Positions 58,840 to 64,000 of a DNA stretch of 64,000 nucleotides are shown piece by piece. This DNA is from JARRKC01 sp963723965 (GTDB taxonomy: Bacteria > Acidobacteriota > UBA6911 > RPQK01 > JAPXNP01). A program made the position numbers and the translations under genes. Every line of letters begins with the position of its first letter. The first letter of the stretch is position 1. Location of the stretch: the NCBI GenBank assembly GCA_963723965.1, contig CAVRSV010000001.1, positions 620,001 through 684,000 on the forward strand. Reading direction: 5' to 3'. Below the pieces are notes generated by a model. It was not told where the DNA came from. It ran no database searches and saw only the letters and a program-made list of their open reading frames with translations.

Positions 58840-59283
58840 ATGTACGCAGTAGTGAGTACGGGTGGCAAGCAGTATCGCCTGACGGAAGGTGCCGTCGTCG
58901 AGGTCGAGAAGTTCTCCGGCGAGGTGGGAGATCAGGTTGTCTTCGACCAGGTCCTTTTTCTCGGCGGAGACGATGATCGGACCGTCGGAAGTCCGGTTGT
59001 CGAGGGTGCTCGTGTCCTCGGTACCATCGTCGAGCAGGGAAAGGGCGACAAGCTCGTCGTTTTCAAGTTCAAGAAACGGAAGATGTATCGCCGCCGGACG
59101 GGTCACCGTCAGTCTTTGACCCGCGTCCGGATCGAAGAGATTCAGCAGGGTGGGTCGGCCCCGGAGGCGCGCAAGGCAGTCGCGCAGCCGGAACCGGCGG
59201 CTGCGGCTCCCGCGGAAGAAGCGGCGGCCCCGGCGCGCAAGTCCCGCAAGAAGGCGGAGCCGACGGCTCAGGCGGATGAATAG
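58840..59283 (+). CDS. rplU: Ribosomal protein bL21 with an extended C-terminus
   Basis: A 147-residue protein. Residues 1-103 are canonical bL21 (MYAVVSTGGKQYRLTEGAVV, KFKKRKMYRRRTGHRQ). A tail of about 44 residues rich in Ala, Pro, Glu and Lys follows, which E. coli L21 lacks. It is part of the large subunit. A perfect sigma-70 promoter lies upstream and rpmA follows after 29 bases. Confidence 0.97.
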   Translation: MYAVVSTGGKQYRLTEGAVVEVEKFSGEVGDQVVFDQVLFLGGDDDRTVGSPVVEGARVLGTIVEQGKGDKLVVFKFKKRKMYRRRTGHRQSLTRVRIEEIQQGGSAPEARKAVAQPEPAAAAPAEEAAAPARKSRKKAEPTAQADE

Positions 59284-59312
59284 TCCCGCAACAGGAAGAA
59301 GGTAGACAGACA

Positions 59313-59570
59313 ATGGCTCACAAGAAGGGACTGGGAAGCTCGAAGAACGGAAGGGACAGCCACGCCCAGCGACTGGGTGTGAAGCGGCACGACGGGCAGT
59401 TCGTCACCGCCGGCTCGATTCTGGTCCGGCAGCGGGGAACACCGTTCAAGCCCGGTCTGAACGTCCGTCGGGGCAAAGACGATACGCTGTTCGCCGTTGC
59501 CACCGGGCGGGTGCAGTTCAAGCAGCGCGGGCGGATGGGCAAGTTCGTCTCCGTGGTGGCTGCCGAATAA
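59313..59570 (+). CDS. rpmA: Ribosomal protein bL27
   Basis: An 85-residue canonical bL27: MAHKKGLGSSKNGRDSHAQ, then LGVKRHDGQ and RQRGTPFKPG. The N-terminus reaches the peptidyl-transferase centre. There is no N-terminal extension needing protease removal. A strong intrinsic terminator follows 21 bases after the stop. Confidence 0.98.
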   Translation: MAHKKGLGSSKNGRDSHAQRLGVKRHDGQFVTAGSILVRQRGTPFKPGLNVRRGKDDTLFAVATGRVQFKQRGRMGKFVSVVAAE

Positions 59571-59591
59571 TCGCCTGTGAAGTTGACCGTC

Positions 59592-59625
59592 GGCCGTAGG
59601 GAGGCGTCTCCCTACGGCCTTTTTT
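59592..59625 (+). terminator. Rho-independent terminator after rpmA
   Basis: A perfect 12-bp stem GGCCGTAGGGAG/CTCCCTACGGCC with loop GCGT, followed by six T. It separates the ribosomal genes from obgE, which begins 38 bases later. Confidence 0.95.
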
Positions 59626-59662
59626 GTTGCCCCGGACCGGTGGTGACCTGGTGCTGTGCCCC

Positions 59663-60664
59663 ATGTTCATTGATCGCGCGAAGATCTACATGAAAGCGGG
59701 TGACGGAGGAAACGGCTGTGTCGCCTTCCGCCGCGAGAAGTTCGTCCCGCGGGGAGGCCCCAGCGGGGGCGACGGGGGGGACGGGGGCGACGTCATCCTG
59801 CAGGTGGACCCCCACAAGAACACCCTGCTCGAATTCCGTTACCGCCAGCACTTCCGCGCGCAACGCGGCGCGCACGGGTCCGGAAGCCAGCGCCATGGCC
59901 GTAACGGAGCCAGTCTGCTGGTCAGTGTCCCCCTCGGCACTCAGGTCCGGCGCGCCGAGGATCACGAGTTGCTCTTCGATTTCACCGAACCCGATCAGAC
60001 GTGGGTGGCGGTGAGAGGCGGACGGGGCGGACGGGGGAATGCAGCCTTTGCGACTCCGACGCGACAGGCACCGCGGACCGCCGAGGAGGGACGACCGGGC
60101 GACGAGATCTGGCTGATCCTGGAGCTCAAGGTCCTGGCCGACGTGGGCTTGATCGGATATCCGAATGCCGGGAAGTCGACCCTCATTTCGACCCTGTCGT
60201 CTGCCCGCCCGAAGGTGGCCGACTATCCCTTCACGACATTGAGCCCCCAGCTGGGTGTGATGGTTTACGACGAATTCCGCTCGCTGGTTCTGGCCGATAT
60301 CCCCGGCCTGATCGAAGGGGCTCACGAGGGAAGCGGGTTGGGTGATCAGTTTCTCCGGCACATCGAGCGCTGTCGTGTCCTGGTCCACCTGGTGGATGTG
60401 GGTCCCCTCGGGCCGGACGATCCCGTGGAGGCTTTCGAAACCGTCAATCGAGAGTTGCGGCTGTACGACGAAACACTCGTGCACAAGCCGCAACTCGTCG
60501 TGGCCTCCAAGCTGGACATTGCCGACGAAACGAAACTGGCCCGGATCGAGGAGTTCTGTCGCACCCGTGAATTGCCCTTTCTGGCCATGTCCTCTGCGAC
60601 GAGCCGCGGAATCCGGGAGCTCAAGGAGCGGCTGATCGGCCTCTGTGAGGAGCAGAAAGCTTGA
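59663..60664 (+). CDS. obgE: GTPase Obg/CgtA
   Basis: A 333-residue Obg GTPase. The Gly-rich Obg fold at residues 1-155 starts MFIDRAKIYMKAGDGGNGC. The G domain carries G1 GYPNAGKST, G3 DIPGLIEG and a G4-like ASKLD. It acts in 50S assembly and stress signalling. A frame extending 13 codons upstream is open, but ATG 59663 matches the family start. It overlaps nadD by four bases (TTGA). Confidence 0.96.
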   Translation: MFIDRAKIYMKAGDGGNGCVAFRREKFVPRGGPSGGDGGDGGDVILQVDPHKNTLLEFRYRQHFRAQRGAHGSGSQRHGRNGASLLVSVPLGTQVRRAEDHELLFDFTEPDQTWVAVRGGRGGRGNAAFATPTRQAPRTAEEGRPGDEIWLILELKVLADVGLIGYPNAGKSTLISTLSSARPKVADYPFTTLSPQLGVMVYDEFRSLVLADIPGLIEGAHEGSGLGDQFLRHIERCRVLVHLVDVGPLGPDDPVEAFETVNRELRLYDETLVHKPQLVVASKLDIADETKLARIEEFCRTRELPFLAMSSATSRGIRELKERLIGLCEEQKA

Positions 60665-61341
60665 GAATCGGAGTCCTGGGAGGCACCTTCGACCCTTTTC
60701 ACGGCGGGCACCTGGCCATCGCCCGCGGCGCAATCCGGCGCTTGAACCTGGACCGGGTCCTGCTCATGCTGGCGAAGGATCCGCCCCACAAGGGACAGAT
60801 TCGCATCACCGACTGCTATCATCGCTATGCCATGGCGGTGCTCGCAACGGAAGGCGACTCGAATCTGTGCGTCTCCAATCTGGAGCTCAATCGGGTGGGG
60901 CCCTCCTACACCGTGGAGACCATGCGGGAGCTGGCCCTCCATTCCGGCCATCGCTTCTGTTTTCTGGCTGGTGCCGACTCCCTCAGAGAGATCCATCTGT
61001 GGAAGGAATGTGATAGGCTCTTCCGTGACAACTGCCTGGTATTCGTTCCTCGAGTCGGCGTTGAAGTCGAATTGAACGATCTGAAACTTGCACCTGAGTT
61101 GAAGATGCGGATCCGAACCCTGGCGCCCGGCGAATGTCCGGAACTGGAGCCCGGGTCGGCTTTCATCCTGCCTCTGAACCCACCCCCTGTAAGCTCCACG
61201 GGAATTCGTGCGGAACTGTCGCGGGGGATCCGGCCGGCGCGCAGCCACCTCGGCGCCCGTGTCTATCGTTATATTCGGAAGTATCGACTGTATGAAGAAC
61301 AACAGAAAGGAACTGCTGAGGAAGATTTGCGACGTCATTGA
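60661..61341 (+). CDS. nadD: Nicotinate-nucleotide adenylyltransferase
   Basis: A 226-residue NadD with the nucleotidyltransferase signature GVLGGTFDPFHGGHLAIA, the PPHK motif, and the C-terminal SSTGIRAELSRG loop (ISxTxxR). It adenylylates nicotinate mononucleotide in NAD synthesis. TTG 60661 overlaps the obgE stop. The last 50 bases overlap rsfS, an unusually long overlap that is supported by both protein ends. Confidence 0.92.
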   Translation: MRIGVLGGTFDPFHGGHLAIARGAIRRLNLDRVLLMLAKDPPHKGQIRITDCYHRYAMAVLATEGDSNLCVSNLELNRVGPSYTVETMRELALHSGHRFCFLAGADSLREIHLWKECDRLFRDNCLVFVPRVGVEVELNDLKLAPELKMRIRTLAPGECPELEPGSAFILPLNPPPVSSTGIRAELSRGIRPARSHLGARVYRYIRKYRLYEEQQKGTAEEDLRRH

Positions 61342-61654
61342 AGAGAAGAAGGGAGAGCAGATCACGATTCTGGATATCTCCAAGATTTCTTCGTTCGCAG
61401 ACTTCTTCATCCTTTGTCAGGGGTTCAACCAGCGACAGAATCAGGCGATCTGCGATGGGATCCGTGAACGCCTCAAGAGTGAGGATCAGCTCCTGCCGAA
61501 CCACGTCGAAGGTTACCAGGAGGCGGAGTGGATTCTCATGGACTACCTGGACTGCGTGGTGCACATTTTCTCGCCGGAAGCGCGGGAATTCTACAAGCTG
61601 GAGCGGCTCTGGAACGATGGGGTCCGACTCGAGCCCGCCTCGCTCATCGCCTGA
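61292..61654 (+). CDS. rsfS: Ribosomal silencing factor RsfS
   Basis: A 120-residue RsfS with ILDISKISSFADFFILCQG, NHVEGYQEAEWILMDYLDCVVHIF and a C-terminal YKLERLW. It binds uL14 and keeps the 50S subunit from joining the 30S under starvation. It overlaps the 3' end of nadD by 50 bases, in the usual nadD-rsfS order. Confidence 0.95.
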   Translation: MKNNRKELLRKICDVIEEKKGEQITILDISKISSFADFFILCQGFNQRQNQAICDGIRERLKSEDQLLPNHVEGYQEAEWILMDYLDCVVHIFSPEAREFYKLERLWNDGVRLEPASLIA

Positions 61655-61779
61655 ACCGGGCCCGGGGAAGGCCGGAATCAGGCGCGAGGCCCCGGCCGCG
61701 CTGCACAGGCTGGTGCGTGCCGGACCGCGTCACTTGTTCTCCTATCTAAAATCCTGTATCTTGTTGGGACTTTTGATAA

Positions 61780-62250
61780 GTGCAGCTGAGTTTTCTATGG
61801 ATCGGGACCACCAGAGACCCTCGTTATTCTGAACTGGAACGTCGCTATTTCGATAGGATTCGGAAGCTCGTCCCGGCGCGTCTGTCGGCGGTTTCGGAGT
61901 TGAGGAAGCACGATCCGCGAGCTCAGGCTGCACAGCTAGGGCGGGAAGAAGAGGCGCTACGCCGCAGGATTGGCGCAGGCTCGTATCTGGTCAGTCTCGA
62001 CGAGCGGGGCCGCGAGATGGAAAGCGCTGAGTTTGCTTCCTTCCTGGGCGGGATGTTGAGCCGGCCGGTTGACCGGTTGACGTTCGTGGTCGGAGGTTTT
62101 CTGGGAATTCCGGAAGGGATCCTCGCGCAATCCGACCTGAAGCTCATGTTGAGTCGGTTCACCTTGCCGCACGAGCTTGCGAGGGTCGTTCTGCTGGAGC
62201 AGGTATATCGTGCCTTGACGATCCTCAGAGGGATGTCTTACCACAAGTAG
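61780..62250 (+). CDS. rlmH: 23S rRNA pseudouridine-1915 N3-methyltransferase RlmH
   Basis: A 156-residue SPOUT methyltransferase: MQLSFLWIGTTRDP, FVVGGFLGIP (SAM-binding knot) and the C-terminal SRFTLPHELARVVLLEQVYRA with HLLRGMSYHK-type ending (ILRGMSYHK). It methylates pseudouridine 1915 in helix 69. It starts at GTG 61780. A weak TTGTTC-N16-TATCTT promoter candidate lies at 61734-61761, about 18 bases upstream. Confidence 0.95.
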   Translation: MQLSFLWIGTTRDPRYSELERRYFDRIRKLVPARLSAVSELRKHDPRAQAAQLGREEEALRRRIGAGSYLVSLDERGREMESAEFASFLGGMLSRPVDRLTFVVGGFLGIPEGILAQSDLKLMLSRFTLPHELARVVLLEQVYRALTILRGMSYHK

Positions 62251-62259
62251 GAGAGTGTG

Positions 62260-62622
62260 ATGGAGAAGCGGGATCTTGAGCACTTCAGGAATAGACTGCT
62301 CGAAGCCAAGGGTGAAGTTCTGAATCGCGTTCGCAAGGCGGAGGAATACGGTCGAGACGAAGACTCCAACGGGGGCGAGGCGATGGATCTTCTCGATCAG
62401 GCCTCGAAGACCTACACCAAGGAGTTCCTGTTCAGTCTGAGCAATGCGGACCGGAAACTGCTCCAGGAAATCGATGCCGCCCTCGAGCGCATCGATGACG
62501 GGACGTACGGGGTCTGCCAGAAGTCGGGTGAACCCATCGGTAGGAAGCGCCTCGAGGCCATCCCCTGGGCCCGTCTGAGTGTCAAGGCTCAGGAGATGGA
62601 GGAACAGAGGCAAGTCCGCTAG
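62260..62622 (+). CDS. DksA/TraR-like protein with a degenerate zinc finger
   Basis: A 120-residue protein with a coiled-coil N-terminus (LEHFRNRLLEAKGEVLNRV) and the DksA C-terminal motif region DDGTYGVCQKSGEPI and ARLEAIPWA-type (KRLEAIPWARLSVKAQE). Three of the four Cys that bind Zn in DksA are absent; only the Cys of GVC remains. DksA-like proteins without Cys still fold and bind RNA polymerase, so a role in transcription control is plausible. AGGAG lies six bases before ATG 62260; rlmH ends nine bases earlier. Confidence 0.85.
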   Translation: MEKRDLEHFRNRLLEAKGEVLNRVRKAEEYGRDEDSNGGEAMDLLDQASKTYTKEFLFSLSNADRKLLQEIDAALERIDDGTYGVCQKSGEPIGRKRLEAIPWARLSVKAQEMEEQRQVR

Positions 62623-62668
62623 TGTCCCGACTCCGAGAATTGCGGCGCGTGCGAGTCGCCGATCCGGG

Positions 62669-63415
62669 TCACCAGCCTTCCGAGTAGTGGAAGACACGGG
62701 CGACGGTCAGGACCCCGATCCAGGCAACGCGCCCGCTTCGTCTCAATTCGCGCCCCAGTTCCTCGACCGTCGTCCCGGAGGTCATGACGTCATCGACGAT
62801 CACGATTCTCCGGTCCTCCAGCGGATGCCCCCGCTGCAATGAGAACGCCCCCCGCAGGTTGCGACGCCGACTGCTGAGGTCGAGTCCGAACTGGGGCGCC
62901 GTATGTCGCGCTCTGCGAATGCTCCGGTCGACCGGCAACCCGACCAGCGCGGAGAGTCTCCTGGCCAGAAGCATGGTCTGATCGTATCCCCGCTCACGGT
63001 ATCGATGCGGGTGGAGCGGGACGGGGACAAGAAGTTCCGGGGTGTCTTCGGAAAACTGCTCCTGGAACGTCTGAGCCAGCAATTCACCGAGCGGAAGGCT
63101 CAGGTGGCGCAACCCCTCGAATTTGAATTGATGGATCACCTCGCGCAGGGCCCCGCCGTAGAGGCCCCATGCCCGGGCTCGATCGAATGACGGGGAACGT
63201 TCGCGGCAGGCCGAGCAGACATGTCCGATCCCCAGGATATCCGCCGGTACGGGGATCCCGCACACCGGGCAGACCGGCTCCCCCAGCGGATCCAGCGACG
63301 TCAGGCAATCGGCGCAAACCGGCCGCGGGTCGTCGTGGCGAACCCAGCAGCCGCACAGACAGCACTCCTGAGGATACAGAAAATGGCGCGCCAGCCGTCG
63401 CAGTATCGTAATCAA
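62669..63415 (-). CDS. comF: ComF family phosphoribosyltransferase-like protein
   Basis: A 248-residue ComF protein. Zinc-finger-like Cys pairs occur in the N-terminal 75 residues (CCLCGCWV, CADC, CPVCG, CSAC). The phosphoribosyl-binding motif IVIVDDVMTSGTTVEE and the upstream VPVPLHPHRYRERGYDQ follow. It is linked to DNA uptake in competent bacteria. TTG 63415 is chosen because GGGAGG lies seven bases upstream. The preceding gene ends 43 bases before it on the same strand. Confidence 0.92.
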   Translation of the reverse strand: MITILRRLARHFLYPQECCLCGCWVRHDDPRPVCADCLTSLDPLGEPVCPVCGIPVPADILGIGHVCSACRERSPSFDRARAWGLYGGALREVIHQFKFEGLRHLSLPLGELLAQTFQEQFSEDTPELLVPVPLHPHRYRERGYDQTMLLARRLSALVGLPVDRSIRRARHTAPQFGLDLSSRRRNLRGAFSLQRGHPLEDRRIVIVDDVMTSGTTVEELGRELRRSGRVAWIGVLTVARVFHYSEGW

Positions 63416-63458
63416 GGGCGTCCTCCCCTGACTACTAACGTGCGAGGTCCTGGGTTCT

Positions 63459-64000
63459 TCAGTCGGCGTCGGCGACGATGGTGATCTCGACGCAGGGGAG
63501 AGGGACCGGCAGCTCGGGAACCCGGCCGCAATAGAATTCCTTCATGCGGTCGTAGGCGTCGCTCAGGACATCCTGACGCTCCTGACAGTAAGCCCGGATC
63601 GCGTGATAGAGCAGCGCCATGGTGATCATGAAGTCCTGGGCCGCGTCCGCCTGGTCCGCCTGGGCGAAGGAGTACTGGAAGGAGAGAAAGTTCTCTGGAT
63701 CCTTCACGCTGAAGTAGTTGTCCAGCAGGGCGTCGAGAGACTGCGCGCAATCGACCGCCGGAAAGGGAATTCGGTGGGCGACCATCGGTTTGCAGCGTTT
63801 GAAGAGGTCGGACAGCCTTCGGCGGTGTGTGACCCAGAGGTTCTTGAAAGCCTGCCGCTCGGCTGCCCCCCAGATCTGAAGTCCCACCGAGAACAGGCAG
63901 CTCATTTCCGGCAGAATCGAGAACTGGAGATGGATTCCCGCCGCATCGCTGTCATCTTCGTAGGGGCTGGGGTCAAGCCTTTTTTCGAAGTAGTCTGAGT
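63459..64000 (-). CDS. Unknown protein, truncated by the window end
   Basis: The frame is open to the last base of the window, so the N-terminus is missing; about 179 residues are visible. I do not recognise it. The visible part is mostly helical with aromatic and Cys residues (MSCLFSVGLQIWGAAERQAF, FLSFQYSFAQADQADAAQDF, YHAIRAYCQERQDVLSDAYD) and ends in a hydrophobic strand CVEITIVADAD. It has no signal peptide or membrane segment in the visible part. It is upstream of comF on the same strand, 43 bases away. Confidence 0.6.
   Translation of the reverse strand, partial: SDYFEKRLDPSPYEDDSDAAGIHLQFSILPEMSCLFSVGLQIWGAAERQAFKNLWVTHRRRLSDLFKRCKPMVAHRIPFPAVDCAQSLDALLDNYFSVKDPENFLSFQYSFAQADQADAAQDFMITMALLYHAIRAYCQERQDVLSDAYDRMKEFYCGRVPELPVPLPCVEITIVADAD

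Overview
This is a GC-rich (roughly 60-65 % by eye) chromosomal stretch from a Gram-negative-type bacterium: there are lipoprotein signals, an OmpA-type peptidoglycan-binding domain, acyltransferases, L,D-transpeptidases and PspA. The mix of genes (GH172 and GH26 glycosidases, a DUF1080 lipoprotein, a DUF2298-like protein, an rplU-rpmA-obgE-nadD-rsfS-rlmH block, and intergenic heptanucleotide tandem arrays) would fit an Acidobacteriota-like soil or sediment organism. That placement is an inference; no rRNA or tRNA gene was seen to anchor it.

Layout. Positions 1-5500 hold envelope sugar chemistry: the end of a DUF2298-like membrane protein, a family 2 glycosyltransferase, a GT39-like membrane glycosyltransferase, a secreted GH172-type enzyme and a HAD phosphatase. 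Positions 5502-12534 (minus strand) form a tight six-gene operon: pspA, a membrane-anchored substrate-binding protein fused to an OmpA domain, an ABC permease, an ABC ATPase, a membrane coiled-coil protein and a Ycf46-like AAA+ ATPase. This is the best candidate for an under-described system: a PspA (bacterial ESCRT-III homologue) module wired to a transporter that can touch peptidoglycan. Next come a HEPN/MNT toxin-antitoxin pair, a secreted GH26 mannanase-like enzyme, and an NSS-family symporter flanked by two single-helix microproteins. A bEBP-type GAF-AAA-Fis regulator and an SLC13 permease follow.

Positions 22500-30200 are metabolic and hypothetical genes: an SRPBCC protein, a HAD hydrolase, an APH-like kinase, an atypical phosphofructokinase, a Rho-N-like protein, a pentapeptide-repeat protein with a signalling-like C-terminus, and a membrane-anchored beta-lactamase-fold protein with all catalytic motifs lost. 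Positions 30242-34414 are an acyl-activation operon (PaaK-like ligase, ACP, AMP ligase, LPLAT). Then come CorA, RfbD, a large hybrid histidine kinase and 6-phosphogluconolactonase.

Positions 41038-46385 hold a coiled-coil lipoprotein, two overlapping L,D-transpeptidases with a secreted hypothetical protein, and modABC. A TPR-containing penicillin-binding protein, a PilZ protein, a thioredoxin-TPR protein and a ligase-ACP-PlsC fusion follow. Positions 52167-58719 hold secreted proteins (DUF1080, a NodB-like protein lacking its metal ligands), FmdB and trkA-trkH. The end of the window is conserved housekeeping: a near-consensus promoter, rplU-rpmA, a perfect terminator, obgE-nadD-rsfS, then rlmH, a DksA-like gene, comF and a truncated unknown gene.

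Recurrent themes are (i) heptamer tandem arrays lying at gene 3' ends, (ii) TATAAT-like boxes six to eight bases before the start codon, suggesting leaderless mRNAs, and (iii) several enzymes whose catalytic residues are replaced.
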